Positions 15,634 through 23,032 of a stretch of DNA of 64,000 nucleotides are shown piece by piece. Positions within the stretch are counted from its first letter, which is position 1. Each line of letters starts with the position of its first letter. The position numbers and the translations under genes were made by a program. Origin of the DNA: Pseudoramibacter faecis (lineage in GTDB: Bacteria > Bacillota > Clostridia > Eubacteriales > Eubacteriaceae); assembly GCF_036289405.1 (NCBI RefSeq), contig NZ_JAYFFI010000002.1, positions 62,001-126,000 of the forward strand, given 5' to 3'. The notes under the pieces are model-generated. The model was not told the origin of the DNA. It searched no databases and was given only the letters and a program-made list of their open reading frames with translations.

Positions 15634-17637
15634 TTATTCCCGCCTCGATTTGCCCACCGCGGTGCAGATCAACTGACTATAAAACCAGATATTCCTGCCG
15701 TATTGCGTCTTCGCTTCCTTGCGCGTGAGCGCCGCGGCCACTTCGATCTTTCCCAGTGCGCCCTGCGCCCGCGCTTTTTCTTTGGCCAGCCGCCGGCCGT
15801 TTTCTTCCGCGAAAGCCAGGGCTTCTTCGTAGGTCTCGAAGGGCTTTCGGGCATCCTCGGCGCGCACCTCAAAGATTTCCGATTCCGGAATGGGCTTGAT
15901 GATGACCTCCGAGCGCGCCACCACCTGCCCGGCGATGGCCCCCACCGCGTTGGCCACCTGGGCGTATTCCGGGATGACGGCCTCGGTATCCAAAAGCTCG
16001 GCGACCTTCGGCAAGAACACATGGGTCGGCGCGCCGACGCCGATGAGCTTCGCCCGGGTCGTAAAGAGCGAGCCCAAAAGGCCGGCCCTGCCCCGCTTTT
16101 TCATTTCGTAGCTGTCGGCGATGTAGCGGCGCATCTGCTCGCCCGGCACCTCGTGATTGGGCCCGCTCCAGGAGGATTCCAGCAAAATGCGCACCACATT
16201 GCAATACATCCGCTTTTCAACCAAATCGTAAACCGTGCGGCACAGGCTCTCGATGCCGTCTTCGTGGGCCGAGCGGGCGATAAAGGCCGCCGCGTGCCGG
16301 GAGGCCTCGCCGTCGTAGGCGTCGTAGTCCCCAAGGATGTGCATGGCGTCCGTCGGGGTGAAGCCCGAGCGCATGATCATCCCGCTCTTTTCCAGATGCT
16401 CGAGGGAAAGTTTATAGATCTCCTCATTCATCACGGCGCCGATTTCTTCCAGCGAAAGAGGCCGCTTTTGAAGCGCTGCGCAAAGCTTTCGCTCGTCGGC
16501 GCTTAACGCCGCATCGCCCTCCGGATCGCCGATCAGGCAGAAAAATTCGTGCAGATAATAGGGATGCACCCGGTTGGACAAATCCAGCCGCTCAAGGTTT
16601 TCCTTGATCTGCGGATAAACCTTGGCCAGGGCGCACAGGGGAACCACGCGGTAGTTTTCGAGATAGACCTTGCCGTCGAAATCGTAATGGACGGCCGTGT
16701 CTCCGCCGAGGCCGAAGGTGTCGATGTAAAGCCCTTTCACAAAGGTCTTCCACTCGCCGACCTGAATGCCCTCGTCGGTGCGCAGGGCCTGGCCGCCTTC
16801 GATGACAGCGATGTCCGTCGTGGTGCCGCCCATATCGACGACGATGGCGTCCTCGGTGCGGGCCAGGGTGTTCGCGCCGATCACGCTGGCCGCCGGCCCG
16901 CAGAGCAGGGTTTCCACCGGATGGCGCAGGGCGAAATCCTTCGACATCTGGGAGCCGTCGCTGCGGACGATGGTCAGCGGATGCTCCATGCCCATCTCGC
17001 CAAATACCGCCTCGATCGCCGTGAGAAAGGCGTAGATCACCGGAACGAGTCGAGCGTTGAGCAGAGCGCCCGCCCCCCGGCGGATGGCGTTGCGGTCGGG
17101 GAAGAGGGTGTTGCCGAGGATCACCGGCACGCCGCTGACCCGATGGATGATCTCGGCCGCCCGGGTTTCGTAGGCGCCGAGGTGATCCGCCGAGAACAGC
17201 TGCACGATGCTGACACAATCGCAATGGGCGATAAACGCCGGGACTTCCCGTTCAAACGCCGCCCAGTCCGGCTGCTCTGAATGAGTCACGTTCGCACTGA
17301 TTTTGCACTCGAGGAGCATCACGTCGGCGAGGTTGTCGAAGCCGTAGTTTTTGTAGGTCTCTTCGAGCACCCGGCGGCTGACCCCGATGAGGATGAGCTT
17401 GCCCCGGCCGCCCCGATCCTCCACGCAGGCGTTGGTCGCTAACGTCGTCGAAAGGGCGACCTGGCCGCAGGCGCGCAATTTGTCCGTTGGAAGCGCCCGC
17501 AGGGCCTTCTCGATGCCGATTTTTAAATCTTTTTTGGTGGTTTCTGTCTTTGCGGCGGCCAGCACCCGATTCGCGCCCAGGTCGTAGACCACCGCGTCAG
17601 TGCAGGTGCCGCCGGTATCGATGCCGATGCCAATCAT
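15634..17637 (-). CDS. Hydantoinase/oxoprolinase (HyuA) family protein
   Basis: ASKHA-fold ATPase of the HyuA/acetone-carboxylase-beta family, members of which open cyclic amides with ATP. N-terminal phosphate loop GIDTGGTCTDAVVYD, the DMGGTTTDIAVIEGG block near residues 270-285 and a C-terminal GVGAPTH region are present. No HyuB subunit gene is adjacent. Its length (667) is close to HyuA. It follows an AraC-type regulator gene by 22 bases in the same direction. A role in releasing N-methyl groups from a cyclic compound such as N-methylhydantoin or creatinine is possible, but only suggested by the neighbouring methyltransferase modules. Confidence 0.78.
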   Translation of the reverse strand: MIGIGIDTGGTCTDAVVYDLGANRVLAAAKTETTKKDLKIGIEKALRALPTDKLRACGQVALSTTLATNACVEDRGGRGKLILIGVSRRVLEETYKNYGFDNLADVMLLECKISANVTHSEQPDWAAFEREVPAFIAHCDCVSIVQLFSADHLGAYETRAAEIIHRVSGVPVILGNTLFPDRNAIRRGAGALLNARLVPVIYAFLTAIEAVFGEMGMEHPLTIVRSDGSQMSKDFALRHPVETLLCGPAASVIGANTLARTEDAIVVDMGGTTTDIAVIEGGQALRTDEGIQVGEWKTFVKGLYIDTFGLGGDTAVHYDFDGKVYLENYRVVPLCALAKVYPQIKENLERLDLSNRVHPYYLHEFFCLIGDPEGDAALSADERKLCAALQKRPLSLEEIGAVMNEEIYKLSLEHLEKSGMIMRSGFTPTDAMHILGDYDAYDGEASRHAAAFIARSAHEDGIESLCRTVYDLVEKRMYCNVVRILLESSWSGPNHEVPGEQMRRYIADSYEMKKRGRAGLLGSLFTTRAKLIGVGAPTHVFLPKVAELLDTEAVIPEYAQVANAVGAIAGQVVARSEVIIKPIPESEIFEVRAEDARKPFETYEEALAFAEENGRRLAKEKARAQGALGKIEVAAALTRKEAKTQYGRNIWFYSQLICTAVGKSRRE

Positions 17638-17659
17638 CTGCTGCTCCTGTTATCTTGCT

Positions 17660-18415
17660 TTAAATGGCCATCCCCGGCTGCGTGCTCAGGACCCGGGCCC
17701 GATTTTGCCGCCGGATCTTCTGGGCGCTCGTGCGAAAGCGCTTGGGGGCCATGCCCGTTTGCGCGCTGAAGGCCCGGGTGAAGGTGGAATTGCTGCTGTA
17801 GCCCACCATCAGGGCAATCTCCGTCACGCCATAGCGCGTCTCTCGCAAAAGTTCCTTGGCCTTTTCAATGCGCCGGCAGCGGATATAGGCCCCCGGGGAC
17901 ATCCCTGTCTGATTTTTAAACCAGTTGTTGTAATAGGCGACGCTGTAATTTTCGATGGCCGCCAATTCCTCCACCGTGATGGCTCCGGTATAGCGCTCGT
18001 CGACGTAGCGAATCGACGGCGGCTGCTGGTTTTCCACCAGCTTGCTGTATAAATAGGTGTAGAGCAGATCCACCGACTGGCTGGCCGGGTTGTGCTTGAG
18101 CTCCATGCGGATGAGCTCCACCAGCATGAGGATCTGGTCTTGCATCGGCGCGACCACCGGATGCGTCAACAGGCTGTCGACTTCCTTTTGCACCAGCGGC
18201 CCCGAGATGTTTAACGCGAGCAATTCCCCTTCAAAGGCGCATTGATGCGCCATGCCCCGGGGGATAAAGCACAGCTGCTTTGGCGTGAGCTCAAAGTTTT
18301 CGCCGCCGACATCGATGGTCATCGCCTTTTTCAGCGGCACCAAAATCTGCGGATAATCGTGCCGGTGGCTGCCAAAGCATTCATGAAACATGCGAATATC
18401 GATCATCTTTCCCAT
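17660..18415 (-). CDS. AraC-family regulator with N-terminal cupin
   Basis: The 251-residue protein has a cupin sensing domain (HRHDYPQILVPL, LCFIPRGMAHQCAF) followed by a double helix-turn-helix (ITVEELAAIENYSVAYYNNWFKNQTGMSPGAYI and VTEIALMVGYSSNSTFTRAFSAQTGMAPKRFR). ATG 18415 has AAGGGG upstream; an extension to 18457 is rejected. A TATAAT -10 sits at 18499-18494. It is followed after 22 bases by the HyuA-like gene and probably regulates it and itself. Ligand unknown. Confidence 0.85.
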   Translation of the reverse strand: MGKMIDIRMFHECFGSHRHDYPQILVPLKKAMTIDVGGENFELTPKQLCFIPRGMAHQCAFEGELLALNISGPLVQKEVDSLLTHPVVAPMQDQILMLVELIRMELKHNPASQSVDLLYTYLYSKLVENQQPPSIRYVDERYTGAITVEELAAIENYSVAYYNNWFKNQTGMSPGAYIRCRRIEKAKELLRETRYGVTEIALMVGYSSNSTFTRAFSAQTGMAPKRFRTSAQKIRRQNRARVLSTQPGMAI

Positions 18416-18814
18416 AAGACCCCTTCTTTCTCCATTTCTCCAAACGGTCCGGTTCATCTGCCGTTATTCACGGTTTTCACATTCGGTGAAACCATTATAG
18501 CGCTCGCGCTTGAAATCGTTTTTTGTTTTCCTTTTGTTTTTGGTATTTTTTTTATGTTTTTTTCGCGGATACCTGCCCTCCCTTGGGGGGCTTCCGGCGC
18601 CTTTTGGCCCAAAAAATATCCCTTTCGGCCTGCTTTCGGCCAAAAACGCCCTGAAATTTTTTAAAAAAATCCAAAAGGATTTCCGGCCAAAAAGAGCATC
18701 GCCCGGGCAAAGTTTTATCTGACCGAAGCCGGCAAGAGCGCCGGCCACAAGAAAACCCCCGGCTGGGGCGCCGGGGGCAAGGTTGACCAAAGGGACGGGT
18801 GGTTTTCGCCGGTG
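18416..18814. other. Intergenic region with repeated GGCCAAAAA motifs
   Basis: Gene-free 400 bases upstream of the AraC/HyuA unit. TTTCGGCCAAAAA (18634-18646) and TTCCGGCCAAAAA (18681-18693) are near-repeats 47 bases apart, with a partial copy at 18623-18630. A small hairpin (AAATCC, AAAA, GGATTT) lies between. The left part holds the -10 of the AraC gene, the right part the BCCT terminator. The repeats may be sites for the AraC regulator (inference). Confidence 0.5.
18752..18777 (-). terminator. Terminator of the first BCCT transporter gene
   Basis: Minus strand: CCCCCGGC, six-base loop, GCCGGGGG, then TTTTC. Located 37 bases after the stop codon. Confidence 0.85.
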
Positions 18815-20473
18815 TTAGCCTTCGGGCGACGCCGCCTGCTTTTCGAGTTCTTCGCGCTCGATGGCGCGAATTTCTTCTTTCCGCGCGGCCTCTTTCTCTT
18901 TCATTTCCTCCTGATAGGTAATATCGTATTTCTCGCGGTTGCGCAGGAACTTAACGATGGAGATCAACACAAAGATCTGGATGACACAAGCTGGGAAGCC
19001 GAGCACCACCACCACCATGTTGAGCGCGTCGTAGCCGCCGACAAAGAGGAGCACTGCCGTGAGCACGCCCATGAAGATGGCGATGGCCGCGTTTAAGATC
19101 TTCGGCTGTTTGGTGAGCGACGGATCCGCTTCCGTGTCCTTTAAGAAGAGCATGGGGAAGGAATAGGCCACCGAGTCCGAGAATGTGATGAAGGTCATGA
19201 TCGCGACGATCAGGAAGAACCATTTCATCACATTGCCCAGGGGCAGGGTGCCCAGGAAAGCGAAGGTCGAGATCCCAGCGCCGAACTTCTGCATCTGAAC
19301 CCAGAGGTTGCTGCCGTTTAAAATACCGAACATCGCGTTGCCGCCGAAGGCCGAATACCAGGTGAACACAACGATGCAGGGCACCAGGCAATTGACAACG
19401 ATGAACTGGCGCAGGGTTCTGCCGTAGGAGATGCTGACGTAAAACAGGCACTGCATCATGGCCGGGACGAAGTTCCAGGCGAAATAGAACATCGAGTTGC
19501 TGTTCTGCCAGCCGGTTTGATAGACCGGGTCGCCGAAGGTGACCATCGGCACAAAATCCATCACAAAGCGCCCGACCGAGGTGAAGAGCAGCTCAAAGGT
19601 GCGGTTGAAGTTGGTCGCAAACAGAATGAATACCAAAATGATGACGTAGCACACGGCGTTGATGTTGGAGAGTTTCCCCATGAGCTTGTGCGCGCCGGAG
19701 GTGGCGAAGATCACCGTCGCCACGGTGTAGAAGATGATGAGCGCCATCAGGAAGTTGGGCGTGTGGCTCATCCCCGCCACGGTACCGATGCCGGAATTGA
19801 GCTGGATGACGGCGAGGCCCATGTTCGTCCCGCAGACGATCAGGCAGACGATCATCATGATGTTAACCAGCTGGCCGATGATGCCTTTGGTCTTTTCGCC
19901 CAACAGCGGATAGAGCGTCGAGCTGCCGTGCAGGTCTTTCTTGCCGTTGTAATACAAAATGGCGATGGCCAGCCCGAAGAAGACCATTAAGAAATAAGAC
20001 GGAATGCCATAATGCAGGAAGCAGTATTCCAATGTGGGCACCACGGCTTGGGGCGTGCCGGATTTAAAGCCCTGAACTTCCAAAAACTTCGGCATGTTCA
20101 TGAAGGTGTTGACCGGGCCGGAAACGCCGTAAAAGCAGATCCCGACGGCGATCGTCCCCGTCAGCGACAGGGTGATCCAGGTCAGCATGCTAAAGCTCGG
20201 CTTGGCCTTCTTGCCCCCGAGTTTCACATCCCCCGTCTTGCTGAAGACCAGCCACAGACTGAAGATCGTCACGCCGACGATGAAAATAATATACATCCAT
20301 TTGAAATGATCCATGATCCAGGCGACGGCCGCGGTGAGCGCCGTTTCCGACCGAGTCGGGAACACAGCCCCGATCAACACAACGAGCAGCAAGCAAACGG
20401 AGCCCGGAATCATGACGCGTTTGTCGATTTCTTTCCAGTCAAACTTTGCTTTTCGAGAATCTTTGTCTGACAT
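18815..20473 (-). CDS. BCCT family transporter, first copy
   Basis: Secondary transporter of the betaine/carnitine/choline family with about 12 hydrophobic helices in 552 residues. Diagnostic blocks are ITLSLTGTIAVGICFYGVSGPV, the tryptophan-containing WQNSNSMFYFAWNFVPAMMQ and GRTLRQFIVVNCLVPC, a divergent form of the family's GRTIREF signature. The C-terminal tail is highly charged and probably helical. ATG 20473 has GAGGAGAAA upstream. Single-gene unit with its own terminator. It neighbours MttB-type methyltransferase genes, so a quaternary ammonium compound such as glycine betaine, proline betaine or carnitine is the likely cargo (inference). Confidence 0.88.
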   Translation of the reverse strand: MSDKDSRKAKFDWKEIDKRVMIPGSVCLLLVVLIGAVFPTRSETALTAAVAWIMDHFKWMYIIFIVGVTIFSLWLVFSKTGDVKLGGKKAKPSFSMLTWITLSLTGTIAVGICFYGVSGPVNTFMNMPKFLEVQGFKSGTPQAVVPTLEYCFLHYGIPSYFLMVFFGLAIAILYYNGKKDLHGSSTLYPLLGEKTKGIIGQLVNIMMIVCLIVCGTNMGLAVIQLNSGIGTVAGMSHTPNFLMALIIFYTVATVIFATSGAHKLMGKLSNINAVCYVIILVFILFATNFNRTFELLFTSVGRFVMDFVPMVTFGDPVYQTGWQNSNSMFYFAWNFVPAMMQCLFYVSISYGRTLRQFIVVNCLVPCIVVFTWYSAFGGNAMFGILNGSNLWVQMQKFGAGISTFAFLGTLPLGNVMKWFFLIVAIMTFITFSDSVAYSFPMLFLKDTEADPSLTKQPKILNAAIAIFMGVLTAVLLFVGGYDALNMVVVVLGFPACVIQIFVLISIVKFLRNREKYDITYQEEMKEKEAARKEEIRAIEREELEKQAASPEG

Positions 20474-20884
20474 AATATTTTCTCCTCTATCTATTATCCT
20501 TTTTTCGCTCGCGTCCCCACGCCAGCAATCCAATGATTAAAGATAGTGTAATCCTTTTAGGTTATCGCTTTTGGAAATTTTTTTTATAAATAGGGCTTTC
20601 TTTTGCAAATGATTAAAGGCCCCATTTTGGCCATAAAAAGTTTAAAAAAGCCGAGGTTTGGCAAAGTTTAAGCCCTTTTTTCCGCTTTAAGACTTCATCC
20701 CGCCCGCCTCCGCCCAGCCGCCGGCGCCGATGCTTTAACACCGCCGATATATTTGCCAAATTAAATCCAAATAATTGCCAAAAAACAAAAAAATTACGAA
20801 ACCTTCATTCCGCTTTTGAAAATCTCGTCTTTTTACGCGCTCTTCCCCGCGACCAAAAAAGTCCTTCCCTTATGAAGGCGCAGC
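20474..20884. other. Control region upstream of the first BCCT gene
   Basis: Gene-free, AT-rich. Two direct TTGCCAAA sites (20753-20760 and 20775-20782, 22 bases apart) read TTTGGCAA on the minus strand, the half-site of the palindrome before the GRE operon. They lie about 80-120 bases upstream of a candidate -24/-12 element at 20659-20676. No obvious sigma-A promoter. Confidence 0.5.
20659..20676 (-). promoter_or_regulatory. Candidate weak sigma-54 promoter of the first BCCT gene
   Basis: Minus strand GGGCTTAAACTTTGCC has GG and GC ten bases apart and TTTGC at -12, but the -24 half departs from TGGCAC. Supported mainly by the upstream TTTGGCAA half-sites and by the sigma-54 activator gene next door. 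Confidence 0.4.
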
Positions 20885-20916
20885 AAAAAAGTGCGAAAGA
20901 AGCGCTTCCTTCGCAC
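20885..20916 (-). terminator. Terminator of the sigma-54 activator gene
   Basis: A 12-bp stem with one mismatch (GTGCGAAGGAAG...CTTTCGCAC on the minus strand) followed by TTTTTT, 11 bases past the stop. Confidence 0.87.
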
Positions 20917-20926
20917 CTGTCGTGCA

Positions 20927-22651
20927 TTATTTTTTCTCGCCCTTCTCCACCCCGTATTTTTTCATCCGGTGCTGAAGGTTTTGCCTGGTGATGCCGAGGT
21001 CTCTTGCCGTTTGGGAGACATTGCCGCCGTTTTTGTCCAACGCCCGCCGCAGGTAACGATGCCCGGTCTCCCGAAGGACGGCTTCAAGCGACGGCGTTTT
21101 TGGCTCATCCGACGGCGGCGCCCCGCGGACCTGCTCCAAGATGCGGTCCGGCAGATATTCGGGGGTGATCACCGTCTCCTCCCGGGGCATGATGTTGGCG
21201 GCAAACTCGATGGCGTGTTGCAATTCTCGCACATTGCCCGGCCAGTGGTAGGCATCGAAGAGCGCCTCCGCCGTGTCCGACACCTCATCGATATTTTTCT
21301 TCAATTTTTTGTTCACCGTTCGGATAAACTGCCGGCACAGCAGATAAATATCCTCCTTGCGTTCGCGCAGCGGCGGAATTTTAATGATGATAACCCCAAG
21401 CCGATAATAAAGGTCCTCCCGGAGCACGCCTGCCTTCACCGCCTCTTCCGGCGGTTGGTTGATGTTGGAAATAATGCGCACATCGACGCGGATGGGTACG
21501 CTCCCCCCGACGTGATAAAACGTCTTTTCCTGAATGACCCGCAGCAGCTTGGACTGCAGCGTCACGTCCATCGAATTGAGCTCGTCGAGGAGCAGTGTCC
21601 CGCCGTCAGCCTGCTCGAACAGACCTTCTCGTTTATCCGCCCCGGTGTAGGCCCCTTTCTCGGTCCCGAAGAGAATCGACTCGAGCAACGTCGTCGGGAT
21701 CGCCGCGCAGTTGATGGCGATGAATGGGCCGTCGCTGCGATCGCTGGCGTTGTGGATGCTTTGGGCAAAGAGCTCCTTCCCCGTGCCGGTTTCTCCATAG
21801 ATCATCACCGGATAGTCCGACTGGGCGATCATTTTGCAGCGGTCGACGGCCTTTTTCATCCTCGGGCTGCCGAATTTGATATCGTCGAAATGGTAGCGCG
21901 CCGCGAGGGCGTTGCTCCGCTTGCCGCCCCCCTTTCGGCTCCGCGTCAGCAAATCGTGCTGCAGCTGCACAATCTGTCTTTGCATCGCGTCCATCTCGGT
22001 GTAGTCTTCCATCATGCTGTACGCCGCAAGCATATGGCCGCCGGCCATCACCGGGTAATTGTTCGAGACGATTTGCAGATTGCGCCCGAGGTGCGTCACA
22101 AAGTCCTGACGCAGATTCAGATAGGGCTGTTTGGTCTTAAGCATTTTTGGGATGACGAGCACGCTGTTGTTCTGTGCTTCGTAAAGATCGCCGACATATC
22201 GGCCGATATCCGTCCGGCTGGTGTGCACCTCCAGGCGAATGGCCGCGTCGTTGATGAAGAGCAGCCGGCCCTCTCGATCCCAGATGGTGATCGACTCCCG
22301 CACGTGATCGAACACATTGCGCAGCAGCAGGCTCTGCACATCCGAAGCCGCATCCCGGAAGGTGAGGATCTTTTGATCACCGGTTAAAAACGGCTCACCG
22401 ATCGCCGCGCAAGGCCGCACGTAGCAGCCGAAGGCCGGGTTGCCAAACGACAAAGCGTCACTCGCCGCTTCGTCCAGCAAGGTGCCAAGAAATGGGGCGG
22501 CTTCTCTCAGCGGGCGGCCGCAGATCGAGCGGTCCGTCTTGAGCAAAGCCATACCCCGCTCATTGATCCCCACAATGGTCTCGTCCGCCGAAATCGCCAC
22601 CGCCCCTAAATAACTTTCGGAATACAGCGCTAAAATCTCCTGAATGATCAT
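20927..22651 (-). CDS. Sigma-54-dependent transcriptional activator with PAS sensing
   Basis: Bacterial enhancer-binding protein of 574 residues. The N-terminal about 230 residues contain one or two PAS-like sensing segments (VFDHVRESITIWDREGRLLFIND). Then comes the AAA+ domain with Walker A GETGTGKE at about 285-292, the sigma-54 contact loop GAYTGA at about 333 (usual form GAFTGA), LLLDELNSM and the arginine finger region RVIQEKTF. The C-terminal Fis-type helix-turn-helix is NVSQTARDLGITRQNLQHRMKK. ATG 22651 has GGGGGAGGA upstream. It diverges from the GRE operon, whose promoter is of the -24/-12 class, and is the obvious candidate for its activator. The inducer is unknown and probably sensed by PAS. 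Confidence 0.92.
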   Translation of the reverse strand: MIIQEILALYSESYLGAVAISADETIVGINERGMALLKTDRSICGRPLREAAPFLGTLLDEAASDALSFGNPAFGCYVRPCAAIGEPFLTGDQKILTFRDAASDVQSLLLRNVFDHVRESITIWDREGRLLFINDAAIRLEVHTSRTDIGRYVGDLYEAQNNSVLVIPKMLKTKQPYLNLRQDFVTHLGRNLQIVSNNYPVMAGGHMLAAYSMMEDYTEMDAMQRQIVQLQHDLLTRSRKGGGKRSNALAARYHFDDIKFGSPRMKKAVDRCKMIAQSDYPVMIYGETGTGKELFAQSIHNASDRSDGPFIAINCAAIPTTLLESILFGTEKGAYTGADKREGLFEQADGGTLLLDELNSMDVTLQSKLLRVIQEKTFYHVGGSVPIRVDVRIISNINQPPEEAVKAGVLREDLYYRLGVIIIKIPPLRERKEDIYLLCRQFIRTVNKKLKKNIDEVSDTAEALFDAYHWPGNVRELQHAIEFAANIMPREETVITPEYLPDRILEQVRGAPPSDEPKTPSLEAVLRETGHRYLRRALDKNGGNVSQTARDLGITRQNLQHRMKKYGVEKGEKK

Positions 22652-22758
22652 GATTCCTCCCCCACTTTTCACATCTTCGCAAGCCGTTTCCCTCGCCTGC
22701 CGATTTTTTCTTCACTTTATCAGAATTGGCCGTGGCCCGCAACAAAAAATGGCATCGG

Positions 22759-22777
22759 TTTTGGCAATCTGCCAAAA
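22759..22777. promoter_or_regulatory. Upstream activator palindrome of the GRE operon
   Basis: TTTTGGCAATCTGCCAAAA, a perfect inverted repeat, about 165 bases upstream of the -24/-12 promoter at 22939. Position and symmetry fit an enhancer site for the divergent sigma-54 activator. Confidence 0.72.
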
Positions 22778-22938
22778 ATCAGAGCACTTTGCCGGCGCGT
22801 CTGCGGCCCGAGCGCCGCGCGAAATCCGAATGGCGCTTTCCTCACCGTCTGCCCTTCCCGCCATACACCGGCAATGCGCGCTCTAAAAAAATTTTTTGCT
22901 CGTTTTTTGCGCGAAATTTCAAATTTTTTTCGGACTTT

Positions 22939-22953
22939 GGCACACTCCTTGCG
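22939..22953 (+). promoter_or_regulatory. Sigma-54 (-24/-12) promoter of the GRE operon
   Basis: TGGCACACTCCTTGC, matching the TGGCAC-N5-TTGC consensus, with GG (22940-22941) and GC (22952-22953) separated by exactly ten bases. The transcript would start near 22965, about 70 bases before the GRE start codon. Confidence 0.9.
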
Positions 22954-23032
22954 TAATAAATGGGTGAAGGCAACAAAAGTTTTGCAATCCATCCATTCTG
23001 TTATATAAATAAGGAAAGTGAGGAAATGAATC

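Noticed and set aside
20891..22387. Nearly 500-codon plus-strand frame opposite the sigma-54 activator
   Set aside because: No recognisable motif, runs through the terminator of the real gene, and its codons are the complement of conserved AAA+ motifs.
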